Under the pieces are notes generated by a model. It had not been told where the DNA came from, ran no database searches, and saw only the letters and a program-made list of their open reading frames with translations. Positions 21,640-32,584 of a stretch of 64,000 nt of DNA are shown here, one piece after another. Position numbers and translations under genes: made by a program. Source of the DNA: Pezicula radicicola (Eukaryota; Ascomycota; Leotiomycetes; Helotiales; Dermateaceae); assembly GCA_003008705.1 (NCBI GenBank), contig PDUO01000019.1, positions 368,552 through 432,551 on the forward strand, in the 5' to 3' direction. Within the stretch, counting starts at the first letter, position 1; every line of letters begins with the position of its first letter.

Positions 21640-23795
21640 ATGGACCAGCCTAAATTTCCTTCTTCGACTTATCAGCCTACCGAGTCATGGAGAAGTAACA
21701 TACAGCCACGGCCTAAGACTATTGGCGGTCTCCAACATGCTCACACGACTTCGACTAGTAGTGAACCGGAGCCTAAGACCGATAGTAACATGGCCGATTA
21801 CTCCCCACCCCATCGCGCGGCTACGTTTTCAGAGAAGGATGAGGAGCCTGGCCAACGAGATATTAAGGCACTATCTGGAGGATGGGTTCTGGCGAGAAGG
21901 TCTCGAATTCCTTCCAGAGCATGGAACCGAGAGAGCATTCAGATTTTTGCCGACTTCCAAGACTTTGAAAGTCCCCGTGGGAGTCGCTCCCAAAGAGTTG
22001 CAGAGCGTGATGATAATGATGACGACAACGACGACTTCGAGTCGAACAGAGCAACACGAGCCTCTTTTCCCCGCCAGCGTAGCAGCTCATCAGCTTCAAG
22101 CACGAGTAGCATTAACTCTATTCAGAAAGCGCTTCCAGAACCACCTTACCATATCTTCACACTAGCTAAGAAGAAACAGCTTGTCTATATCGTCAGTTTA
22201 GCAGGATTATTCTCGCCACTTTCCAGCAACATCTACTTCCCTGCTCTGGGTCAAATAGCAATAGTAAATTCGGATCTCACCCTTCCAAAGCCAGTCTTGC
22301 TGATTTAATATAGGACCTAAAAGTCAGCCTCTCTTTGGTCAGTCTTACAATCACGGTATATATGATTGTACAGGGTATTGCGCCTTCTTTTTGGGGACCC
22401 TTTTCAGACACGATAGGTCGGCGGCCCGTCTTTGTTGGCACATTTTTGGTTTATCTTGCAGCAAATGTTGGCTTGGCATTTAGCAATAGCTTTGCAGCTC
22501 TGATGGTTTTCCGAGGCATTCAGGCTGCTGGTAGTGCTGCGACCATCTCTATTGGTATGTCACTAACGCTCCAGGCTATTCTACTGTGCTAACAAGCTTA
22601 GGCGCTGGTGTTATCGGTGATATTACGACTGCTCGCGAACGTGGAGGATTGATTGGTGTATTTGGCGGAAGTAAGTCTTCCAGGTCTGAAACATCTAATA
22701 CATTGCTAACACGAAGAAGTTCGGATGATGGGACAGTCAGTTGGTCCAGTTTTTGGCGGTATTATTACGCAGTACCTCGGCTTCCGAGCTATCTTCTGGT
22801 TTCTCTTCGGCCTCGGAGCTCTCACACTCCTTCTCATAATTCTCCTCCTTCCCGAGACTCTGCGCAGTATCGCAGGGAATGGAACCATACGACTTACTGG
22901 CTTCCAGCGCCCACTCATCTATTCCTTTAGTGATCAACCCCAAGCCTTGAAGGAACCTGAAACGGATACTCCAAAACGCAAGGTCACATTCAATAGTATC
23001 GTCGCACCACTAAAGTTTCTCTTTGAAAAAGACGTTTTCATTACCTTGTTCTTCGGAAGTATCATATACACAGTCTGGAGCATGGTAACATCTAGCACAA
23101 CAGCCCTCTTTCAAACCCGTTTCGGACTAAACGATCTCCAAATCGGTCTCGTCTTCCTACCTAACGGAGCAGGTTGCGTAGCTGGATCCTACCTAACAGG
23201 TTATCTAATGGACTACGACTACAAAACCATAGAAAAGCAATACAAAAAAGCAAACAACATACCCAAAGACGTCAAACTAGACAAGAAAACGGCAGCAGGT
23301 TTTCCCATCGAGAAATCCCGTCTCCGAAATATCTGGTGGATTATTCTTCTTTTCGTTATCACTACTGCTTTCTATGGATTTTCCATTAACCTGAATATTA
23401 TCGCTATACCACTTATTCTTCAATTCTTCATCGCTTATACAGCCACTGCCGTTTTCTCTCTGAATAGTGCTCTAGTTATCGATCTCTTCCCTGAAGCTTC
23501 TGCATCTGCTACCGCAGTCAACAATCTCATGCGTTGTTTAGTTGGAGCATTGGGTGTAGCGGTCGTACAACCGATCATTGATGCTCTCGGTGCTGGATTT
23601 ACATTCTTTATGTTTGCGCTTGTCACAGGTGGTTTATCGCCGCTATTGGTTGTGGAGTGGTATTATGGAGAAAAGTGGAGGGTGGCGAGGACGGAGAGGT
23701 TGAGGATTGAGAAGGAGAGGAAGGAAGTAGAGGAGTTGAGGAGGGTTGCTGCGGAGAAACTTGATGGTGTTGGTGGTGGGATGGAGAAAGTTTAA
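21640..23795 (+). CDS. MFS drug:H+ antiporter, DHA1 family (Qdr/Dtr1-like)
   Basis: Four exons (21640..22263, 22314..22554, 22602..22670, 22720..23795) give 669 residues. The introns are 47-50 nt. A long hydrophilic N-terminus (~180 residues, with an acidic Asp run and a Ser-rich run) precedes the first transmembrane segment. Motif A is present as GPFSDTIGRRP between TM2 and TM3. Motif C is present as GQSVGPVFGG in TM5. A long cytoplasmic loop and TM7-12 follow, then a basic coiled tail. This is the 12-TM DHA1 organisation of Qdr1-3, Dtr1 and Aqr1, which export drugs, weak acids, polyamines or spore-wall precursors across the plasma membrane. The substrate cannot be told from sequence. No partner biosynthetic genes are adjacent. 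Confidence 0.9.
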
Positions 23796-24611
23796 GTTGG
23801 GTGGTGAGAGTGATGAATAACTAGTTAGTTTATGTTTTTCTTTGATATTTGGGTTTCTGGAGTTGTGGTTGGTGAAATTTTACTGATGATCAATGTAGCG
23901 TGTACGATGTGTTAGGATGTGTTATAGAACTGGGGAACTTCTGAGCAAACCTGTCATACTGTGTATGAAACAGGAGGGAGATAGAGGCATACAGCGTACT
24001 TGACTGATTTTTTTTGTTTTTGTTTTGGTGCGGGCATCTAATTACCTATAGATTAGACTCGAAGGCGTTTTGTTATTAAACTATGTACGAATAGTCAGTT
24101 GTCTTTCTCCTAGGTCTGGTTCTAAATTATTTATATACACTTCCTTGATGAGATTGTTCCTTATTCTGATCACTAGGATTTTTGGATTTTTTGAAAGCAC
24201 ACTTTATTGCTTCTTGTGTTATTACTGTCTTTCTGATTAAACTCTCTTTGGTTGTTGCTATTGGTATTGTGAGCTTTTGAATTTATTTGAGTTTGGGGTC
24301 TTGGGATGCGTATCTTGCTGTTTGTGGAGCTCCGATCTATCAAAAACTCTAGTAAGTCATTCCTCCTAATTGCTATTGCATTTCAGTTTACTATTTCTTA
24401 GCTTACAAATCTTTTAGCCTGCAATACTGGATGTGGTAATTGGCCTCTAGCAAGCCTCCCCTACCTCCCGAACAAGGCAAACACTGTGCCAATCAACTGA
24501 GTCAACCTAGGCTTAACTAGTTCAACCGAAGGAAATCAGGAAGGGGCGACCTTCTACTGCATAAGTTCTGCTGAGCTTAGTGCGAAGCCAATCACTACTC
24601 ATTTCACAGCT
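23796..24611. other. Intergenic, 3' flank of MFS gene
   Basis: T-rich downstream region without credible coding frames. Confidence 0.5.
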
Positions 24612-24941
24612 ATGTTGGTAAGCCAAGTCAGGTATCATCCAAAGGCAAAGTCCAGTGATACAACTCATAAGGAGACTCCACGTCAAGGGACTACTAGTGG
24701 GAAGTCCATCGAGATCTCAACCAGGAACGGCCCTAAACAACTCCCAGTCTCATCGTTCACAAAGACCACCTTTAAATTGGACAAGAAGAAGGGAGTCAAA
24801 GTTCCAGACGATATCGCCGACTATGTTTGGAACGCTCATCAGACCGTCTCTAAGAAGGACCTCGTACAATGGTGTACAAAACTCGAGACAGGCCAAGGAA
24901 ATAAAGCCAAGAACGAACTTCGTTTGAGATTATTAAATTGA
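24612..24941 (+). CDS. Small basic hypothetical protein
   Basis: A single frame of 109 codons. The N-terminal half is Ser/Thr/Lys-rich. The C-terminal half is more ordered (DDIADYVWNAHQTVSKKDLV, then QWCTKLETGQG). The uneven composition and clear stop suggest real coding sequence, possibly the end of a longer or transposon-linked gene. I recognise no family and see no strong promoter. Confidence 0.3.
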   Translation: MLVSQVRYHPKAKSSDTTHKETPRQGTTSGKSIEISTRNGPKQLPVSSFTKTTFKLDKKKGVKVPDDIADYVWNAHQTVSKKDLVQWCTKLETGQGNKAKNELRLRLLN

Positions 24942-25843
24942 TGACAACAAGTAGAAAGTGAACAATTCATACTTTTATTCTATTATCCTACAATTTTTTC
25001 TCCTCGCAGGCTCTGCGTTTGGCGATCTATTTTCCGCGGCGAGATGACTTTCGTTTGCCGGTATAGTACTTTGGTGGGTTCTTCGGCGGAAGACAAATTG
25101 CTGGACAGACATACTACTACTTCCTTGATTCTATAGACTTTCTTCGCCGTACTTACAGGCTTTAGCTTAATAAATTAGAAAAAAAGAGCCAAAGTTAAGT
25201 TAGAATATTCTAAGCCTTAAGTTAATTATTAAAAGATAATACTAATTTTAATGATAGTAGATAAACTAGAGTTTTACTTACTACTTTAATAGTTACCATA
25301 GACTTTCCCTCCAAATTTTGTCTCAATCTTGCATATATTTGGATGATTTGTATCCGAGACTTGACATAGATTGTTGAATGCCTTGGCTAATTATTTTCGA
25401 AGTTTGCTCTCTTCCTAAGGGGTATGTGTGTAGACACTCGTTCACGAATAGAATCCTAGCACTTGTTATTGTTATTATCCGGTCGCTTTCTTAGCCTAAA
25501 GTTTCTAGACATCTTGGTCTGCCTTTGTAAAATCCTTCGTAGTTAATCTACGTTTATTTTCTACCTCCTTATTATTGGCAAAGTTCTGTCTCTGCCTTTA
25601 GAGCCTCACCTAATGATGCCCGACACTAGCGGTCTGCATGCGCAGTTGCTGCTTTCTCAGCACTTTTTGGTATGACAGCAGAATTCTTGCTTAAGACTAG
25701 ACTCCTTGAGAGTTGCACTTACTTAGGATGATTGACACGATGGACAGAAGGATGGCTCGTCTGTGAAGTGGTGCATATCCTGTGTTGATAGGAATCTTCT
25801 GTGTGATTAAGTGTAGTGTAAGCTATTATTGTTGACAGCAGTA
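24942..25843. other. AT-rich, possible transposon remnant
   Basis: The minus strand between about 25320 and 25600 has Lys/Arg-rich coding-like stretches broken by many TAG/TAA stops, as in a decayed transposase or other mobile gene. I cannot name the family. Confidence 0.2.
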
Positions 25844-26123
25844 CGGAGGTTCTGGCCAAAAGTCGTGAGAATTTAGCGCACACGCCCTATAATGCTCTAT
25901 AACCTCCGGCTACGGGCGCTTTGGCCTGGATCTAATAAAATACAGGGCATAGGCCCCTATAACTAGTGCATATCACTTAATAAAGTGAAGCCTAAGGCTA
26001 CGAAAATAGAGCCTATAAGCGAGTCGGTTACAGGCTTATGCCCTGTAGCTTCTAGAAGTAGGGTCTAAAGGGTATTATAGGGCGCGTGCCCTATATTCTT
26101 ACGGCTTTCGGCCGGAACCTCCG
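25844..26123. mobile_element. 280-bp MITE with 50-bp inverted ends, TA target site
   Basis: The left end (25844..25893) and the reverse complement of the right end (26074..26123) both begin CGGAGGTTC and match at about 43 of 50 positions. Most differences are transitions (C/T, G/A). TA dinucleotides flank both sides, as in Tc1/mariner/pogo insertions. There is no coding capacity. A second inner inverted pair, TACAGGGCATA and TATGCCCTGTA (25941..25951 and 26037..26047), lies inside. Non-autonomous; the parent transposase is not in the window. Confidence 0.8.
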
Positions 26124-26125
26124 TA

Positions 26126-26285
26126 TCCCTTAGTCCGTTACTTTCCACAAGCTTGGGCCGATGATAGGACGTGCCCTTCGCGAGGCTCGCCTCTTCAGCC
26201 GAAACCTTGAATCTGGTGTGAGGTTTGTGCTTTTTAAACGTGGTGCCCAATCCCTGACCAAAGTGGAAAGTAATAGACTAAGGGA
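26126..26285. mobile_element. Second MITE, 160 bp, abutting the first
   Basis: The ends form an inverted repeat: TATCCCTTAGTC, then TTACTTTCCAC, on the left (26124..26148) and its near-perfect reverse complement on the right (26263..26287, two mismatches). TA flanks both sides, and the left TA is shared with the right TA of the 280-bp element. Non-coding. Confidence 0.7.
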
Positions 26286-26287
26286 TA

Positions 26288-26978
26288 TTTATTAGCAACA
26301 AAATCAATTAAATATAACCTACAAGAGAAGTATATTTTCTTAGAGTCCTTTGAAGCTGAATGTTGGCGTGTATCTAGCAACCGTTATTAAAAGGACTAAT
26401 ATAAATGGTTTTGCGAGAACTCATTTGTATTGGTTTTGTTGCGATCCTATTTAAATGTAATTAGCTCTTATTAAGACTGCAGGCATTGTTTTATTTGAAT
26501 AATCTCATGTTTTAATAGTGCCAAAGACTGCTATTGAACTTGAAACTAAATGAAGCAGTAGGGCCGTTGCCCTTTTTGATAGGCTGATGACCTGTGACTA
26601 TGAGCCGTACAGGAACTGCGTTGCATTAATACTTACGTGTATTTAGAAAACATAGACATTTTCGTTTTACACATATGAGGAACTATATAAGTCTTTTATA
26701 AGGAACTCCTTTTGCGCTTTCATATGAAGTGAGTTGAACTTAAGAGAAAATCTTACCTCAACTGGAAAAGGGTTCGACTGATCTATTTTCATTGTTCACC
26801 AAATCAAGTCTTGAGCATAAATCGTTATTCATATTCATGTAAATAAGGAAAAAACAAAAATAGCACATCAAGTCTAAAGATAGTTCTAGTCGCAGGCAGG
26901 TAACATGCATCAATGAAATTCTAATGCCCAACTTCTTGTACGCCGAATGCTCTTATCGCCACTCTCAACTTTTGTTCC
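26288..26978. other. AT-rich intergenic region
   Basis: No coding frame or repeat end recognised. Confidence 0.5.
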
Positions 26979-27816
26979 TTAGGCCTGGCAAGTGAGGTCA
27001 CCAGTGACCTGGTCAAAGCTACACTTATCACTTCTGTATCGGTAAGAAAGCTGCAAGATAATTAGCCTGGTTCCAAATACACCCAAATTTATTGTTTCTT
27101 ACATTGATAAAACCTCCTTCAGAGTCTGTATAGAATTGGTTCCCTCCAGTCATATACATACAGTCATAACTGAAAAACATCAGTCAGCACACCTGAAAGT
27201 GAACAAAGTTGGAGCTATTAGACGATTACTTACTCAGTATTCAAGACACCTGAGGTTAGTTTCGCAGAAACTTTGCCATCAATTCCAGTTGAGTCTTGGA
27301 CTCTGTATCCTTTATTATAGCAAATAGTTGCAAAGTACTTGGATGGATCTGGGTTATTGTTCCACATATCAAGGGTAGTAGCTTGTGTGAAAGACTCTCT
27401 TGCCTATATGCAAACATTAGCTCCATTCCAAAACTATACTTGAAAGATATTTTTGTTCTTACATTGGTCCAATTGGCCAGATTCTTGATCTGTTCAACTG
27501 CGTAATCGACAGCTACGGTCGTTGCTTCGGTTAAGGCTGCCGTGCCAACTGTAGCTAAGATGGCGAGAATGATCTCTCGCTTCTCGATTTCTCCACGCTT
27601 CTCCGTGGTGGTGTCGGTTCCTGCTACTAATGTCCCATCGGCGGACTGGGAAGGATTAGTTTTCTGTTTCAATTGCGCGAGAAGATGAGGTGGTTGTACC
27701 TTGGTACCACTGAAGTGCACTTCCACTGAATCAGGGACGGCGCGGGCTTTTTGTGGAATAGTGGCAGCACTTGCAACTGCAGAGAGCATGAAAATAGTGG
27801 CGGTTGAGAAACGCAT
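26979..27816 (-). CDS. Small secreted protein, DUF7888-like
   Basis: Four exons (27463..27816, 27234..27403, 27103..27169, 26979..27050) give 220 residues; introns are 59, 64 and 52 nt. Residues 1-17 form a signal peptide. A propeptide-like region follows with two KR dibasic sites (TEKR, IEKR), as for Kex2 processing. The mature domain starts with a hydrophobic helix, then VAVDYAVEQIKN and NWTNARE, and continues to ICYNKG, NTDYDCMY and an aromatic C-terminus with late cysteines. This arrangement matches the fungal DUF7888 secreted family as I remember it; function unknown. A TATATAAAGG box lies about 180 bp upstream. Location in a repeat-rich compartment fits a candidate effector, which is inference. 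Confidence 0.85.
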
Positions 27817-27991
27817 ATTGGAGGTTTTTTGGATTATAAAGATTTTTTGGAATTGAAAAGTAGATGGTGAAGAACGAAGGATAATTTCGTGAGTGAATGA
27901 GTGTTGTTGGTTGAAAGAATGTGTTTGTTGTGTAGAAAAGAGAGTGAAGCTGATGATGTTGTTGATGAGGTTTTCAAAGTTATGAAGTTAC

Positions 27992-28001
27992 CTTTATATA
28001 C
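27992..28001 (-). promoter_or_regulatory. TATA box of the DUF7888-like gene
   Basis: On the minus strand it reads TATATAAAGG, about 180 bp upstream of the ATG at 27816. Confidence 0.5.
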
Positions 28002-28009
28002 TTCCTTAA

Positions 28010-29237
28010 TCACTCCATGATAACTCAGTTGGCTCACTTGAACATGACTTGATCAACAGCATTAGCCATTTCCCAAGTCTAACCAGTTCTTCCCTTCCTA
28101 TTCCTTGGTGCCAAGTGTAGGAATATGCTTATAATAGCAGCATGAAGCCATCCGAATAAACACATCGAGATCCTTTTACGAGCTATAGAACATCACATAA
28201 TAGCCAAGCTCAGTAGCAAGCAGATACTGACATTCCAACCCATTCCCCGCGATCCTTCCTTTGTTTCAAATATATAACATCAAAAAGCCAAGTTCTTAAG
28301 TCTAAATGTTCTAGAATGCTTCGCCTCAATACTGGGGATAATGAAAAACTTGGCATATCCACATGCTTTTGACATTTCCTATTTGGAACATCTCTTCCCA
28401 CAATCGGGCTTTCGGTACAAAGGCGGAAATTGTAGCTTGATGCCAAGCACCTAAACGGGCGATGACAGAAGCTATGTCGTGCTTGGCGGCATCTAACAAT
28501 CGTAAGATCTCCTCGTTTATCTAGGATGCTTAAGATCGAGGGAAATGAGCTGCCACGAACACGGGATTTTATTTTGACGAACCAATAGTATTTTCTGACT
28601 CAAAAGCGTTAATGATCGTTTGCATAAATTGATCTTCAATTTGGCGAGATTGCCCCTGAAGGTTTTCATCTTATCGACTCTCCTTGGCGCGGATCGGTTC
28701 GTAGGGCTAAGATGAAATTTAGTTAGGGCTTTATTGCGGCATATCGGCTGGTAGTTAGTTTAACGCTGGGAAGGATTTTCGGTTTTGCAATTCACTTCTG
28801 AACGGTCGGTTAAAAGTGCCTTGACTTATTTTCCCATCTCCCCCTTTTCCTCGCTAAGCATCACCAATCTCGATAGCCGACTAATGCTTAAACCGCAGAC
28901 GGAAAAGCCCAAATTTATCACTAAGAGCAAAGCAAAAGATATCTCTTCATCCACTTTACATCCTTCCAATTTAGATCCTCCATGAAATACTTTTAAGCAC
29001 GAATGGCATTAAAGCCATAAACTTGGCTTAAGAGTGTAACTTGGAAAGTGAGCTATGCCACGATCGATTTATAGCTCAACCAAGGAAGAAATCTATCAAA
29101 CATTTTAATTTTTACCTCTCCCATGATGTCCTACCTCATTGGTATCTATTCCTCCATTTCCAACCTTAGAAGTCTCCTTTTGACATCACATTATTTTTCA
29201 CTCGACATACATATAATCAAATAAATCAATGCCTCAT
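28010..29237. other. Intergenic region, no gene supported
   Basis: Only short frames without domains. It lies between the DUF7888-like promoter and the 5S rRNA gene. Confidence 0.5.
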
Positions 29238-29356
29238 ACATACGACCATAGACTGAGGAGAACTGGGCATCCCGTCCGCTCTGCCATACATAAGCCTCAG
29301 ATCGGTAGATTAGTAGTTGGGTGGGTGACCACCAGCGAATACCTGCTGTTGTATGT
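29238..29356 (+). rRNA. 5S ribosomal RNA
   Basis: 119 nt, starting ACATACGACCATAG and ending GTTGTATGT, which pair as helix I. The conserved CATCCCGTCCGCTCTGCC segment and GTTGGGTGGGTGACCACC of the internal control region are both present. The helix II strands (ACTGAGG and CCTCAG) also pair. Dispersed 5S genes outside the rDNA are normal in filamentous ascomycetes. All helices look intact, so it is probably functional. Transcribed by RNA polymerase III from its internal promoter. Confidence 0.95.
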
Positions 29357-29377
29357 TTTTATTTTATTTTTGAGCTT
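29356..29377 (+). terminator. T-run terminator of the 5S gene
   Basis: A run of T residues (TTTTTA then further T runs) directly follows the 5S end, as required for RNA polymerase III termination. Confidence 0.7.
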
Positions 29378-31785
29378 ATTTCTATAAATTTGGTTAGGCT
29401 ATACTGCTAGAACTTCTTTTTTTGTTAGATTGCTCAACCACAAGTCTGACGGTTGAAGTAGTATAGTCTACAGACTTTGTAACTGTCTGTACTAATTCCT
29501 TTTTTAAGACCTTACGCGTAACAAAAGCTAAGGGGGCAAACAGGATGGTGGCTAGTGTAGTGCTAAGAAAGATTTGAAGTAGTATTAGGCTTTTAGTGTA
29601 TTAGATTCCGTACTCAAGAACTTTGCTAACGCTTTTAATAATATTATACTACTATTTCACGCATATTTATATTTACGTTTAAATGTATATCTACGGTAGG
29701 ATATCACAACTAGAGCAAGGTTACGTTTTTGTATAGTTGATGTACCAAGAATTAGCATCTAACCTAAGTAGGAAATTTTTTGTCTTCTATTAGTACAGGC
29801 TATTAGAGCTTGAATGGTGCCTATCATTGAATTAGGTAATAGAGGTCACGAATTTTATAATAGCGGTAGTACAGTACTACTAGCAATTCTAGTGTTGAAC
29901 TACTCTCAACACTCCTCTAGTTTCTTCTCGTGTGATATTTATAGATAGTAAAATTTCCTCTGCAAAATGTACACGCTGATATTGCACTACATGAAATAGT
30001 CTGAAATAATATTTCCTCGAATAATTGTAACTCACTTAACGACGTCTCTTAAACTTATATCTGCCTGAATTTTATTCAAATGACTTCTCATTTTATCTAA
30101 CAAGCTAGTCTTACAATTAGGCCACTATACTATACAGCTAAATCCTAACTGACGCTACTCATTCTATCGGATACTCATGTAGTTAGAGCAATAAATCCAC
30201 CAATCTTACCAACGAAATTCTTCCATGCACGATCTGTATCTATGACGAACTACATGACCTATTAGAAAGGTATACGACCTATAGCAACACTAGGTCACAA
30301 GCGGTAGACTTGGACATCACTCAAATGGACAGTAATAGGCGGAATGGCTATATTGATTTGACTACTCTATGACAGGTAACCACAAGACTCACTGTATAGA
30401 GTACCGGGTAATAGTTCCTCCTGGCCCGACTCGGATATGACCTAGAACCATTACTTGTGGCATTACCTGTCCACTTTTCTAACATAATCTATTAAATAAT
30501 TTTACTCTACACTAATTTAAAAACTTCCAAAATGCAAATAGAAGAGATAATAGCACTTCAAGTAACTTCTACAAAAGGTTTAGCTTTAACATTAAATAAC
30601 CCGCTTTAATAACCGCTTTACTTGTCCTTATACAAGAAGTGATCTACCCGCAGCACACTCACTTCAAAACTTCAAAACCACCACAAACTTTAACTTGACT
30701 AGTACTTCGCCTATAACAAACCGCAAATATAGCATCTCCATCCCCCAAAACCTAGCAATCTATAAAACAAACCAACCTCACCCTGGACATAAGCATATAC
30801 TCGTCACGCGTATAAAATCGTTCCCTATGAAAGTCTATATAGAAAATTCTAGGAGGTAAGTAAAAGTTGTAAATTTAAGACTATACGAAGTAGGAAGCAC
30901 TGTATCCCCTCCACCGAATATTGGCTAACGCTTGCGCTATAGGGACGTGCATGTAATTTAAGGCTAACATTATCAGAAAGTGAACTAGGGTTCCTAACAG
31001 TACCCCGGATCTCCCAAGAGAAAGGAAAGTGAGGATTCGGTAGAGTACTAACTAAAGGTCGATCTGTCGATCTGCCGATCCTCCCGGTGCTCTAACGTAA
31101 ATCTTAACAGTATACGATACCTCGTACCTCATTCAGGATAGAGTTAAGCTGACATTCAAAGTGATACCATATCTTACATCTTTGTAGCACCCTAATCAGG
31201 TACTAGTTTCTTTACGTGCATTCAGCATTGTACTTACTAAGTCCTCGCTAACTTCATTCTCGCACCAGTCGCAAAGATTCAAAAATTCAAAGTTTAGCAA
31301 TATTACTGCTTACCATGCCAAGAATTTCGAAAGAGGGTTTTTTTTTGTCTCAATTATGCTGTATTCAGTACTGTGTAAGTGCAATATGAAGTTCTAGAAC
31401 ATATTCTATTCATCTGAGAAGAAAGAAAAAAGGACAATTCTATTACAAGAAATATCCTCGCTTACAGTACGTAAACCTAGAGATTCATCTCCATCATACA
31501 ATTTTAACCCCCTCCCCCCCAAAAGTCTCAGTACCAATACAGATACAAACACACAAAATCCCAACCTCATGAAATTTTCGGCCGTTATAAAAAAAATGGT
31601 ATATATACACCCATTAAAGCACATGCGCCAACTGTGGCAGGCAATCAGTTGACAGCAGCAGACCTTCTGAAATGTATATTGTACAGGTAAAAAAAATGGT
31701 CATAAAATTGCCGAGACCACGCTGGTAACTAACCATCTCCATCTTTCCTTTGGAGAACCTAACAAAATTGCGGGTTTACGTGTGT
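29378..31785. other. AT-rich desert, probably mutated repeat remnants
   Basis: No open frame longer than about 70 codons. The plus strand near 30300-30460 has a short gag-like stretch (for example AVDLDITQMD, then RRNGYIDLTTL) broken by stops. That could be a retroelement fragment degraded by repeat-induced point mutation. The abundance of TA dinucleotides by eye fits that idea, but base composition was not computed. Confidence 0.3.
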
Positions 31786-32584
31786 TTAATTTTTTCCAGG
31801 ACAAGCGTTCTCGCGATTTGCTTTTGGGGGATATGCAGTTGTTGACATGTTCATAGCTGTCGCTGCTGATCTCCAGAGTGTTTCTGCGGACGGGAGAACA
31901 TTCTTGCATCTGTATTTTGTCATTAGTATTAGACTTTTGACTGGGATTTATTTGTAGACGTTAGGTAACGATGCTTACCGATTGGAATTTATTCTTGCAA
32001 CGGCTTTCACCGCAACATTCAGACTTCCTGGTTTGTCTACAACATTCCCTAGTCTTCAGAATCATAGTCAGCAAGTGTACCCTCAGATTCAAACTAGAAT
32101 GCAACAAAAATTGTGGGGGGAGGGGGGGCTTGGTGACTCTTGAAGTTTCGTAGAATAAGAAATATGCTCAACGGGATTGTACATACTGTACCAATACATC
32201 TCCAAACACCTGGTCGAGTACTCCAGCGGCGGCCTGGCCTGCTGGGTCTAAACCAGGTATGGCTCCCAAATATTTATTATTCACTGGCTCGTCTTGCGCG
32301 AAGGCAAGGGCCTTGCTTGCTGCAGACTGCAGAGGTTTACCGAGAGGAAGGGTTAGAGCAACATTGAGGAACTTGTTGACTGTATCGACGTCTTGGATCC
32401 AGTTGCTAACACTCTGCTGGACAGTGGTCGCCTTGACTCTTACAGGCGCGGGACTAAAGACGTTGTTGGAAGCGGTGGTATCAGACTTGAGAATATGGGC
32501 GCCCTCGTAGGTAGCAAGTGGGATACAGTGTGAAATGGTGAGTAGAAAGTATATGCCGATTATTTCGAAGATGCTGCGCCTCAT
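31786..32584 (-). CDS. Small secreted protein, unknown function
   Basis: Three exons, 32187..32584, 31979..32053 and 31786..31909 (597 nt, 198 residues). Intron 1 (133 nt) has donor GTATGT, a CTGAC branch and acceptor TGAAG. Intron 2 (69 nt) has donor GTAAGC and acceptor ACAG. A signal peptide covers residues 1-21. The mature protein is helical and Ala/Leu/Val-rich, with GLDPAGQAAAG followed by VFGDV. A short C-terminal block has a cysteine pair (NRCKNVLPSAETLW and ENACPGKN). This resembles a family of small secreted proteins seen in Leotiomycetes (from memory). The splice choice for exon 2 was made because it restores this conserved-looking block. Candidate effector by context; inference. 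Confidence 0.75.
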
